Positions 32,363-43,486 of a stretch of 64,000 nucleotides of DNA are shown here, one piece after another; the first letter of the stretch is position 1; each line of letters begins with the position of its first letter. Made by a program: the position numbers and the translations under genes. Source of the stretch: Pyrenochaeta sp. MPI-SDFR-AT-0127 (lineage: Eukaryota > Ascomycota > Dothideomycetes > Pleosporales > Cucurbitariaceae); assembly GCA_020747015.1 (NCBI GenBank), contig JAGTJM010000045.1, positions 186,001-250,000 of the forward strand. Direction: 5' to 3'. The notes under the pieces were generated by a model. It was not told where the DNA came from, did not search any database, and worked only from the letters and a program-made list of their open reading frames with translations.

Positions 32363-34397
32363 ATGAGTGGCAAAAGGAGCGGGCGGCGACCGAGAGGAGC
32401 GGGCAACATTCGAGGACCGCATTCTGCGCTGACAGACTTTTTAGCAGTAAGTAAATCGAAAAAAGTATGGACTCCTGCTGACGCATTGATATCAGGCCAA
32501 CAACATTTCAGCACAAGAGATTCGCGATTCGTACCGACAACGCTTGCAACAAGCCGAGGATGAGGTCGGACAAGAGGCTGGGAATGGGGAAGGCCCCTCA
32601 AACGCTGGCGAAACTGAAAATGATAACGCCGAAGAAGATTTGCAAGCCGAGTCGTCCGCAATGGCCGCCGAGCGCACGCGCAAGCGCAAGCGTAATCAAG
32701 ATGAAGCCATAGCGAAGATTAAGAAGGGCAAAGAAGCTAAGAAGAAGGCTTCCAAAAAGAAAAAGAAAGGCTCCGACGATGAATCAGATTTTGAGGACAT
32801 GATGGATATGTATAAGAAGGCGAAGCCGCTGCCTGGACAGTTGGAGAACTGCGAGCTTTGCAGCAAGCGTTTCACCGTCACACCGTACAGCAAAGCTGGC
32901 CCTGAGGGTGGCTTACTCTGCACGCCTTGTGGTAAAGAAATGGTCAAGGAGGCCAAAGCACAAGAGAAGGCGAGAAAGCCCGTTGTTCGCAAAGGGCGCA
33001 GGAAACTTGAAAGCAATCGCTTGGATGGTATGATCAAAGGTGGACCAAAGACGCTACAGCAGCTATGCATTGAGAAGCTGGCTCAACACTCTGAGGATAT
33101 TGACGAACTTGGCGAGATGCCGGAGAGTATCATGAACCGGATCAGCGAAATATTCTCAAAGAAACGAGCGATGAATTCAACCACAATGAAGCTGTTTCTC
33201 CAACCAGACATGGAATCCGTGGCCATCCATGAGGCAGCATGTAGGTCATATTCGATAACTTTGCTCGTTTCACAGCTAATCTTGTCACCAGACCTTGAGA
33301 CGGAAGACTATGACCAAATTTTTGCCGTCTGCCCAAATGTCAAACGACTCTCTTTGCGGAATTGCTGCCAATTCAAGGACAGTAACATTGACTATATGAA
33401 CGAAAAGGCAAAGGCACTAGTCGACATCCAACTCCTGGGCGCGAATCTGGTTTCTGACGATAAGTGGGCCGAGCTATTCATCGCACGCGGCCAAGACCTG
33501 AAGTCTTTCAGAGTAGAGTGGCTGGACGCCGCTTTCGACGATCAAGCTGTGGAAGCACTCACCACGTTCTGTCCCAATCTTGAGCGCTTGAAACTAGAGC
33601 GCTGCAAGCGAATTGGCGAAGAGAGTCTCGACGCCATCGCACGGTTGCAAAATCTCAAGCACCTCACACTACGCTTCCATCAAGAAGTATCCCACGAGAA
33701 ACTCATCTCTCTGATTAATTCCGTGGGGGCCAATTTGTACACACTTTGTCTAGAGCACTTCTTGGACGCTAACAGCGACCCCACTGACGATGTTCTTGAA
33801 GCAATTCACAACACATGTCGCCGCCTCCGTAAATTTCGGTTCACTGAGAACAACGAATGTAGTGATGCCGGATATGTCAATCTTTTCTCAAATTGGGATA
33901 ATCCTCCACTCCACTACATCGACATCAATAGTACCCGCGATTTGGACAACACCAACCCCGAGGGCCCAGAAGACTACCCCATCGGACTTGCATCAGACGG
34001 ATTCCGTGAAATGATGTCCCATTCTGGTCAACGCCTTGAGTTCCTAGACATATCGTCTTGCCGACACATCTCCCACGCAACCTTTGCTGAGGTATTCGAT
34101 GGCCAGCGACACTACCCGTACCTCCGCGAGATCAATCTATCATTTTGCCCCGTTGTAGATACGCAGATCATTGCAGGCATCTTTCGCTCCTGTCCAATCG
34201 TCAAAAAGGTTGTGACATTTGGCTGCTTCCAGGTTGCGGATGTGGTAGTACCACGCGGGATCGTCTTGATTGGTGCTCCCAGGGCACAAGACCAGATTGA
34301 GCAGTTTGGTGATGTGGTGCTCGACTTCCAGAAGGACATGGAGAAGGAAATGGATCAGATGCGCGCCATGGGCCGCATCGTGCCAGTCTTAGGCTAG
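32363..34397 (+). CDS. RAD7: DNA repair protein Rad7 (global genome NER), leucine-rich repeats, 644 aa
   Basis: With Rad16, Rad7 recognises lesions in non-transcribed DNA for nucleotide excision repair and contributes to a Cullin-based ubiquitin ligase. Exon 1 32363-32446 encodes MSGKRSGRRPRGAGNIRGPHSALTDFLA; the intron at 32447-32495 joins it to ANNISAQEIR, a typical Rad7 N-terminus. I also propose an in-frame intron 33241-33291 (51 nt, GTAGGT donor, CTAAT branch, CCAG acceptor), because its removal gives AAYLETEDYDQIF, which fits the family better than the 17 extra residues. Parts in order: basic/acidic linker, a four-Cys zinc motif (CELCSKRF…LLCTPCGKE), then leucine-rich repeats with cysteines (CPNVKRLSLRNCCQF, CPNLERLKLERCKRIGEES) to the end. 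Confidence 0.95.
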
Positions 34398-35153
34398 ATG
34401 CTGATCTAGGAAGGACGCTGACGTTCAACGATGGATTTAATACTCTGAGCACACATGAATACACGACGGGGATGAGGTTATCGTTTTGGAGTTCCCGGAT
34501 AAGGAAGCGTGACTACATTTATTAGCACATTAATGTAGGTTATTAGGCCAGCGAGCTCGCGACTTTGCTTTGCGGCGGCATAAGTTGGTCACGGTAGCAT
34601 AGAATGACCATGTGCGTAGACTTCGCTAAGACGAAAGTATCACAATCATTTCGTTGCATTCCACACGGCACGGTAGTATCCCTTTTTCCGAGCAGAGTTC
34701 GACTGATGCACTGGTCGAGCTAGTGGAGGATACTACATCTTTATTGAATCAAAATATCAAGGGTGTGTTCCATCTACAAGTCGATTGAAAAGCGACAGAA
34801 CAATGTAAGTTTCTTAGGCAATGTGATGTATTTTGATGCACTTGTCCTGTTTGAACATGTCTTCATGTGACGAATGAATGGAAAATTTGGTGATGGTGGA
34901 GTAATTTTGGTATTCTCATGGCTCAGTAATTTTGCTATGGGAAGTCGGCCAGGACTAGCACGTGAGCTTGCCGATTCCAATCATGCCTCTGTAGATGAAT
35001 CTTGTTGAGACGTGTAGTGCGAATCAGTCTACTTTCGCCAAATGCGTCTCTATCATGTACATTTTTGTTGTTCGTTACGGAACTCCCTGGGCTGCCACAT
35101 ACAGACCTCAAGCCTGGCGCTTACGATGAAAGTTCCATATTTCTTCGTTCTCT
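34398..35153. other. Intergenic, convergent 3' flanks
   Basis: About 750 bases between RAD7 and YIF1. No gene supported. Confidence 0.45.
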
Positions 35154-36396
35154 TCAAACCTTACTCAACCATACCATGAACCCAAACTGGACAACGTAGC
35201 TGTACACGAACAGGAACTGTGTTCTCCGATTCTTTTGGCTCCGTGCGACTGTGTAGCTAGCTCCAGGGTTGCCACCTACGCCCATGCCTTGTCCGCCTTG
35301 CTCCGGAAGCAAGACGTACCTCAAGCTTCTAAGGAGAAAGAATGCATTTGCTCCAAAACAGTAGAGGAAGATGACCCAGCCGACCCATGCGCCGCTGAAG
35401 CCGAGTACGGAGGCCAAGTGCGAGAGGAGCAGCGAGACGATGACGTGCACAAATTTGTATCCGCTGTACGCGACGAGATCAAGTAGTTGTGACGAGCTGC
35501 TGATAGCGAGGAGGAAGGTACCCGTCCGGATGATCAAGATCTCAAGCAAGGTGACGGAGATTGCCAATGTCGCCGTGTAGCCGAGCAATTCGGGGTGAAA
35601 GGCCCCCCTTAGTCCTGCCAGGAGTGTCGAAAGTAGAATGTACGTGACGAGTGCCATGGTGGGGATGTACATGTCTGGCGAGTTCACGTCCTCGCGGGGT
35701 GGGAGGTACAGTGATGCCGCTGTGATGGAGGGGTCGGGATTATGGCGCTGCTGTCGCGACCACGGCCGATGCCACCATGGAAAGAGGATTATGCGGAGTT
35801 TGGTGATGACATAGGAGTTTGTGACGTTGAAGTAGTGCTTCAGCGCAGATACCGAGACGTAGCGACCAAGCTGAGCATTGTTAGCATTTGGTTCCTGCAG
35901 CCACACGTCCCCTCTTTTGCACAAAATGCCCCAAGAATAGCAATTGGGACTCTCCACGAGTGACATTAGAACCTCTGACGTACGTTCTGTTCCATATACT
36001 GCTGTCCAGCATCCATGGCGCTCTTTCCCATCTGGAAACCCAGCTGAGCTGTGGGGTCGTTGATGAAGCCCCCAAACGAGGGATGTGTATTGTATCCTCC
36101 TTGCTGTTGAGGCATGCCGCCGCCCTGCTGGCCATAGCCATATCCGCTTTGTGGCTGCGACGGCGGTTGTGGGGGAGGCGGTGATCGTAGCTGTGGAACG
36201 GTAGACACGTGTTGCGGGATGGGATGGTGGACTGGGCAAGATTTAGCATGACAAACTACGACTAATATACTGGGAGCATGGTTTCCCCGAGGTTTGCATA
36301 AACGTGGGAGGGTGTGAATATATGGGGGCTAACAGCGGTAGACGTACGCGGTGGAGAGTGCGCCGGGGGCGGGTTGCTATAGCTTGGGCGCTGCAT
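35154..36396 (-). CDS. YIF1: ER-Golgi transport protein Yif1, 337 aa
   Basis: Membrane protein of COPII vesicles, partner of Yip1 and Rab GTPases. Exons in transcription order: 36396-36348, 36231-35984, 35870-35154. The first intron joins MQRPSYSNPPPAHSPP to LHHPIPQHVSTVPQ; the second joins YMEQN to LGRYVSVSALKHYFNV, both in phase. The N-terminal 75 residues are Pro/Gln/Gly-rich and cytosolic. The Yif1 domain follows (FINDPTAQLGFQMGKSAM, ALKHYFNVTNSYVITKLRIILFPW), then five predicted membrane segments toward the C-terminus. The start lies 246 bp from the divergent SRP101 start. Confidence 0.94.
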
Positions 36397-36642
36397 TGCT
36401 GGCGTTCAGAGAGGAGTCAATGGTGTAGCGACAGTGGGATTCAGTGCGATGCGCAATGCGGGCGTCGAACTGGACAGGTTGCCGAGTTGTGTTGTGTTGG
36501 GTTGGATTTTGGCTGCCTTCACACAGGTCCGCTCCGAATATCTGGCTTGAGCTCGGACCTTCGTCATCGAGCATCCCCTCCCAACCCGCCACCAGTGCTC
36601 ACTGTCCTCTCCCGCAGCCCCAGTACAGACTAGGACTACGCA
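36397..36642. promoter_or_regulatory. Short bidirectional promoter, YIF1 / SRP101
   Basis: Only 246 bp separate the start codons of two divergent secretory-pathway genes, so the promoter elements must overlap. No single known motif is obvious. Confidence 0.6.
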
Positions 36643-38688
36643 ATGTTGGACACATTCGAGGTTCTGACAACCTCAGGCGTTGTCCTTTGGTCGCGCACAT
36701 ACGCCCCCGTTGGCGCCAACATCATCAACAGCTTGATCCGCGATGTCTTCATTGAGGAGCGCATACAGCCCCAATCCGAGGATGCCGGATCAAAGCCTAC
36801 ATATCGCAAGGAGGGCTATACGCTGAAATGGACAGCGGCAAAGGATCTGGGCCTCATCTTTGTGGTATGCGACCTTCCTCTGCAACACCACGTGAGATTG
36901 CGAGAGTATGGCTAATCTTGCATGCAGGCAGTCTATCAAAGCTTAGTCCACCTCACGTGGGTAGACAAGCTGCTCGACAACGTGCGCGCCCTTTTTGTTG
37001 GTCTCTATGGCGAGCAATTGAAGACGGAGCACAGCAGCGTCGTCAACTGCGACAAGTTCGCATCCTACTTCGACCGTCAGATGCACGAGCTGGAAGGCGC
37101 AAGCGACTCTGGCGCTCCCTCGATCAAGCTCACCACCCCCGAATCGAGTACGGATAATGACAGTGCCGAAGAAAGCGCGGCGCCCCCACCGGCCATGCAA
37201 AAACCGATACGGCCGCTGTACGATACAAGCGCAGACTCGACACCCGTGCCCACGCCAGACACATCGAGACCTTCGACACCGGCACAAAGCCAATTGGTGA
37301 CAGGAAAGGCGCGACCCCTCGGCGGCAAGATGTCGCGGAGAGACAAAAAGAAGGCTTCTACGTTCGGCTCGGCACCGGCATCGTCGGGAGACGAAGCCTC
37401 GGTGAAGCGAAAGGGCAAGGGCTCCGCGAAGAAGGGCAGAGTGTGGGGCGAGTTTGGCGCAGAAGAAGAGGACGACTCTGTCCTCGACTACTCACAGTCA
37501 GACCTCCGCGATGGACCCTCAACGAACGAGCCGGTTGAGGAAATCAGCCAGGAATCGTGGGGACGAAAGACCAACAGAGGCGAATTCGTGCTGAAAGACC
37601 TGGACGACGAAATGGACGCCATAATAGCCGAGCAGAACGCGAAGAAGGAAAAGGACACAGTGACCGCACCGAGTGGTCTTGTGGGATCGAGCTTGGGCGC
37701 TATCGGCGGGCTGTTCAGAAACGTGGTGGGCGGGAAAACTCTCACAAAAGAGGACCTCGTGAAACCGCTCAAAGGCATGGAGGAGCATCTCCTGCGGAAA
37801 AACGTTGCTCGTGAGGCCGCAGTGCGGTTATGCGAGAGCGTCGAGAGAGACCTCGTCGGGATGAGGACGCCCAATTTCACCAGTTTGTCTCTCCTCCCCC
37901 ATCATACACTGGTACAAAATTACTAACATCAAGCTCTAGCAATCGAGAAGACACTAAAGTCGTCCATGGAAAAGGCCCTTACCAAAATCCTGACGCCTAC
38001 CTCCTCTCTCGACCTTCTCCGTGAAATCCAACACACTAATTCAGCCACAACTCGACCCTACGTTCTTTCTATAGTCGGCGTAAACGGCGTTGGTAAATCA
38101 ACAAATCTGTCCAAAATTGCGTTCTTCCTGTTGCAAAACCACCACCGCGTCCTCATCGCTGCCGCAGATACCTTCCGAAGTGGCGCAGTAGAGCAACTTC
38201 GCGTCCACGTTGACCGACTGAAAGAACTCTCGCAAAGAGAAGGCGGCCAAGTCGACCTCTTTGAGAAGGGCTACGGAAAAGATGCGGCAAATATCGCTGC
38301 AGATGCCGTGGTCTACGCAGAAAAGAACAATTTCAATGTTGTCCTAATTGACACCGCCGGCCGCCGACACAATGACCAGCGTCTTATGTCTTCACTAGAG
38401 AAGTTTGCGAAGCTCGCGAACCCCAACAAAATCCTCATGGTTGGCGAAGCTCTTGTTGGCACTGATTCCGTTGCCCAGGCGCGGAACTTCAACAACAGTT
38501 TCGGCGCAGGAAGGAAGCTGGATGGCTTTGTCATCTCAAAATGCGATACCGTGGGCGACATGGTGGGCACATTGGTTTCAATGGTGCATGCAACAGGTAT
38601 TCCTGTAGTGTTTCTGGGAACTGGGCAGCATTACAGTGATTTAAGAACTCTAAATGTTGGTGCCGTCACGCGGCTCCTCATGAGCTAG
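36643..38688 (+). CDS. SRP101: Signal recognition particle receptor alpha subunit (SRalpha), 641 aa
   Basis: GTPase docking SRP-ribosome complexes at the ER. Exons 36643-36864, 36928-37882, 37940-38688, all in phase. The N-terminal longin-like SRX domain (MLDTFEVLTTSGVVLWSRTY to about residue 140) binds the beta subunit. A long Ser/Thr/charged linker follows, with a basic RRDKKKAS patch. The NG domain has all GTPase motifs: GVNGVGKST (P-loop), ADTFRSGAVEQL, DTAGRRHND, SKCDTVGD and GTGQ. The length is close to yeast Srp101 (621 aa). Confidence 0.97.
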
Positions 38689-38812
38689 AGAGCGTGGATA
38701 ATCATGTTGAGTTCCAGTTGTCGGCTTTTCGTACGAATAGTAAAATTGTAATACAGCCCCGGGAACTCTGGGGTACATATCTACATGGTTTGCTCGGACC
38801 CTGAGTCTCACC

Positions 38813-39801
38813 TCATTCGTCGTGGAGGTTGACCGCACCAAACTTCTCAGCCTTCTCCCTTTGAATCTGATCAAACTCATGTCCCTCGCCACTTCCCTCG
38901 CTGTGTCCTTCCTTGCCTCCCTTGTACTCACTGCTGTGTCCACTTCCTCCCTTCTCACCTCTATCATTACCCTTCCCTTGATGTCCATATCCACTCTCCT
39001 GCCTTTCACTCTGATTGCCTCCCTTTCCAGTCGAGTGTTGCCCATGAGAGCGCTCTACATCTCCATGTCCACTCCTGCCGGAGTTTCCGCTGCTACTATT
39101 ATCTCCTCGAGCATCCGTGCTTCTCTGCTCCCTGTCCTCATTCCTCCCCTGGGCCTTCGAGTTTGAAGGTACATCGCCATCGTCATTATCAAGATTTACA
39201 TACTTCTCAGCTTTCTCACGGGAAATTTGCTCCAGTTCACTCGCATCATGCTCGCCATGGCCTGGACGATGACCGCTGCTGCCGTGGGAACCACTGTGCT
39301 TGGAGTGTTTGTCGCTAGAGAACGACTCATCTTTCCCCGAGGATCGTTGCGAAGCAGACTCATTGTATCCAGAGGATTTCTGGATATAGGAACCGTCATG
39401 TCCAGAAGACCTTGTCGCAGATGCTCTTCCTGCCCCGGAGCTCTCGTTCTTGCTCGCAGAAGACCCTCGGTTCCCTCCTGAACTGTACTGGCCAGCTGCA
39501 GAAGTCTCATCCCCGTCTTCGTGCCTCTCGTACCTCGGCGCTGTAGCGCCATACTCCTCGGAATCCCCCTCCAGTGGTCTGGAAGCTCCACCGCTAGCGT
39601 TCATTCCCGGCAGCGCTATTGAGGTTAGCTGACAGCCGTGCTCGCGTGCGACTGTCGCTACTTACCATCGCCTTCTTCCGCTTCCGGCATCGGCGCGACT
39701 TTCTGGGTGTGCTCTAGCGTGTCATCCCCAGTGTTGCCGTGGACGATTTCATGGTCCTGGATGGGGCCATTGTCGCTTGATCCGTCTCCGTTGCGAGGCA
39801 T
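38813..39801 (-). CDS. Disordered Ser/Gly/His-rich protein with duplicated REKAEK motif, 312 aa
   Basis: Function unknown. Exons 39801-39666 and 39615-38813; the intron has a GTAAGT donor and a CAATAG acceptor and links AEEGDGA to LPGMNASGG in frame. The protein is almost wholly hydrophilic and low-complexity (Ser, Gly, His, Asp, Arg, Lys), with no signal peptide or membrane segment. A short motif occurs twice: EQISREKAEKYVNLDND (encoded near 39182-39232) and DQIQREKAEKFGAVNLHDE at the very C-terminus. Such composition is seen in stress or desiccation-related hydrophilins, but that is only an analogy. Confidence 0.7.
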
Positions 39802-41184
39802 GTTGTCAGTTATATTTGATGTGATGTGAAGATATTTGGAGGTCGTTAGAGTCAATGAAGAGAAGATAGTGTCAATAGGAAGAAGAAGCATTTTGCACTT
39901 GGGCGAAACATCACTCTTATAACGTACCTGGCTCAGCCCAAACTTGGAAGTACATAGGTACATTGGATGGTTGTGCCGACGTCATACCCAAGTGGTGTTC
40001 ATATTGGGCGTCCCACTCCTGAGCGTCGGAGAGCGTCCGGTGCCCCTAACGCGACCGACGCGACTAATGACATTGTGGCCCTCCCATATCCAGAGGAGGA
40101 TCTATGAGCCGCTTCGTAGGGGCTTCCGAATCGGATCTCCGTAATTTCGAAGATCGATGTACGGTGACGATCGGTTGCATGCAATCACAATGTACACCCA
40201 CAATGTCCACCTGCACGCTGCAACGGCACATCTTGCTCCACTCTCTTCTTTAGATCTTCGCATGAGGAGGCTGAGGGTACCTTTGCCGCACGATCATCAT
40301 CTGATACAGTGAAGCTAGAACTAGGTAAGGTTGTTCCTAAGTTCTTCCGATCCTGTTCAAATGGGTGCATATTTTGTTCATCCCTTCGCATTTCGAAACA
40401 ACGCAAATGCACATAGAGCAGAATGGCGAATGTGTAATACAGTACAGCATGGCTTGGCTTTATACCAGAAGCATGCACGCTGAGCTGAAGGTCGAACACT
40501 GGAATTAGAGTGAGGCCTTCACCTGTGCTACCAAAGTGAAGAATATAGCATATATTCGAAGTCTATATTCTAAAATCATAAAATGAGAGCATAAGTACAT
40601 TGCCTTGAAATTGCGTATGCATCAAGAGCCTCCCTTCTGCTTCCATCTTGTTCTAACTGCAACTCCCCGATTTCTGGAGTAGGATACCGCGAAGCTACCG
40701 ATGGAAGTATCGCAAACTAGTGAGCCTGTCGTATAAGTATTGTGTAGAGCTGATAGAAGTTCAAATCCATCATATCATTTAGCAAATGCACAAGGCCGAC
40801 ATGATTAAATCCAGAAGCACCTTTAAAGGAATAATTGTTGTTCAGCATTAATGCATCAACAGAATACTTCCAAACGGTGGTAAATGGGAAATACATTTGT
40901 GGACTGTGGAAGTAGTATTATCGCATATTGTAATATTCAATAAGTGAAGACTATTCCACTTCCAATTCGCTGAGTCTCTCTCTCTTGGTACGAAACAAGG
41001 CTAGAAAACTGGTACGAGATGTTGCCTAATTTCTATCACGTAGTACGGTATAGCTAGGATAACCTGGTCTTGTGTAGATTTATAGACGCTTGGTATAGTA
41101 TTTTATGAATAAAACGGAAGAGGCCTCTGATATTAATGCCTTGTAGAAGACCAAGCATGCCGATGTTTCCGTATATCCGGTCCA
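39802..41184. other. AT-rich intergenic region
   Basis: About 1.4 kb with no supported gene. It becomes AT-rich from about 40500. A 104-aa ORF at 40185-40499 (minus) has no motif. Confidence 0.45.
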
Positions 41185-43486
41185 TTACAGCACGAAGCTG
41201 AAGACTGTCAATGCAAAGATTGTCCACCACATGGTCTGCGTCTTCTCTCCGAGCTTAGCAGCAGCGCCCTCAAACTCTGGTAGAGTGTTGCTATTGTTTT
41301 GTCCGGGGCTGGTCACATTTCCTCCGCTCCCCTCCCAATTGGCACGACATTTTGCTATCACTTCTGGGAACAGCTTTGTGGAATTGGCGTCTACAAATAT
41401 CCACTCGCAAATCTCTGCCGTGCCGTTGAGAATCGCCTGGATCTGCCAATCGTAGCAAGACTCTGCGGCATACGTGTAACAGTATGTCAACTTTTCGCTT
41501 GTGTCAAGCTCGCGCTGTACGTTTGGATCACTACGCCCAGAGCTCTTGTACGTGTTGCTTTCCTCGGTGCCGGCTGTGGACTCCTTGCCTGTGGCAATAT
41601 CACGATTGAAGAGCGCACGGGTGAAAATCTGGTATGCAGTTTCTGGCTGATACGCTGGAATCGCGTGGCCTGCTCCGTATGTGCGGATGTAGCTGAGATT
41701 GCCATATTGCCGCACAAGACCACCAACGTAGGATTCATTAGTCTGAATCTCGGCATACTGTGCTGCGGCATACCCAGCAGAACCGGTCCAATTAATGGCC
41801 TTTGCAACAGCATCGCCACCAGCCCACTATGAAATATGTTAGCAAGAATGGAGGCATACATAGAATTGGAGGATTTACTGGGCAGGCAAAGTCTAGATCG
41901 CCGTAAACAAGAGAGACCTTGATTCCATTGTCGAGAAGGAACCCAAGATCGTCAAGCCAATCGTCACGTGGATAGTCACCAATGCCGCGGTACGCTGCTG
42001 AGACCTGTGGTGAACTGCCTGTCCAGTTCAGCGGAACGCCCAGCTCGGCTTGCACCCACTCTCTGTTCAAATAACCTTCGTGGAATGGCGGAGGAAATGG
42101 AGGTGGCGATGGAGAAGAGATGTCATAGTAGTCCAAGCCAGAGTACTGTGTATACGGAGTGACTATATTAGCTCGGCAGAAGGTTTCCGCGTCCTCACAG
42201 ACTTTGTTGACACCAGCGTCGATACCAAGATTCTCAGGATCAGACACGGCGGCGGCACTGCGGCAGTTCTGGATCTTCTCCAGGCATTGTGGAACAGAGG
42301 CTACCATCGCGTTGTAGACCGTCTCATTGACTGTCTCGAGCCCGTAGCCGTTACCCCGGAAAGCCTGTTGCGGGTAGAATGGAAACTGAACGTAGCGGTC
42401 AACGCAACCGGATATCAAAAGCAACGTGTCAAGATGCATGATGTATTGCTCGCCCTCGCCGCCTTCCAACGTGCCATTCTCGATGCGTTGGTTTTGCTCC
42501 TCCCAGAAAGACATCATTGCAGGTCCATAACGGCCACCGTAAGACTGGGCAGCGAGACTGATGCGGGTGTCGTTTGGCAGGTAGTGAGGAAATTCTTGGA
42601 ACCAGGCTTGCGCAAAGTGCCAGGATGCCACAGCTCCGTTCACACTACCGAAAGCAGTGTTGTTAGGTTTGCGACTTGGAAATGTACCAGTAAGCAATGT
42701 GGTGTTTTGTTCTGGGACTGGATCTGTGTCGTTCAATAACTTAACCGTGCCATTTACAAGGTTTCTGGTGACGTTCTGCAGTGTGTCGTAGGAGCTTGAT
42801 TCATGCATCAGCTGGGCATACTACACAGATACTAGGTCCAAACAAAGACTTACAAACCGACTTGTACGGGCTGATCAAAGTAAAGCATGTTGACTTCGTA
42901 CGGTCAGAATCTCTGAGTGAAATTGCCCATGCTGTAACTGACCCTCGTTGTTCCAGCTCCATTCTGAGAGGCGTGTAGAGTTGGAATCGGAATTCGCAAA
43001 ACAAGGGCCATTCTCTTCCAGGATTCCGTACATTGACGAACTCCCGGGCCCTCCGTTCAGCCAAATTGTAAGCGGGGCATTGGCTGGATCATTGCGAGCT
43101 TCGAAAAACCAGAAGAACTACATTGTGGGTATCAGTGGCTGGTGGTCGCGAAGAGCTTGTGACTTGCGACTAACACTATTAATTGGATAGTCCTGTCCCT
43201 GTCCTAAATCCGCAGTTCCAGGAGGAAGATAAACATGACCAGAGTAAGATTTCACTCCCGGAGTCGTTTCACAAAGATCGTTCTGCAAACTCAATCGTCA
43301 GGCTGTCCGGGTTGGGCGTACTGCCGTGTGAAGTTGTGTCTATACCTCTTTGTAAGTAATTTTGACGCCTTCGCCAAAGCGCGACTCCAGAACCTTGACC
43401 CCAACAGGTTCTGCAGGGAATTGACCAAGCGTGGGTGCAGCCGAAATTAACAGCGCAATTGCAGTGGAGCGAACGGAGGGAAACAT
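41185..43486 (-). CDS. Secreted serine carboxypeptidase (S10), probable GPI anchor, 673 aa
   Basis: Removes C-terminal residues from peptides, acting at the cell surface or outside the cell. Exons in transcription order: 43486-43346, 43282-43175, 43117-42943, 42893-42854, 42794-41879, 41826-41185; all phases match. Signal peptide MFPSVRSTAIALLISAAPTLG. Family landmarks: WLNGGPGSSSM (oxyanion region), AAQSYGGRYGP (catalytic Ser), YGDLDFACPWAGG (catalytic Asp), YGAGHAIPAYQP (catalytic His), so the triad is complete. Many Asn-X-Ser/Thr sequons. The C-terminus ends in a Ser/Asn-rich stretch and a hydrophobic tail (MWWTIFALTVFSFVL), typical of a GPI signal. The second intron uses GTTAGT as donor (chosen to keep YPIN-S-FFWFFEARN in frame). 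Confidence 0.92.

Noticed and set aside
40185..40499. 104-aa minus-strand ORF
   Set aside because: No motif or splice support; lies in intergenic AT-rich DNA.
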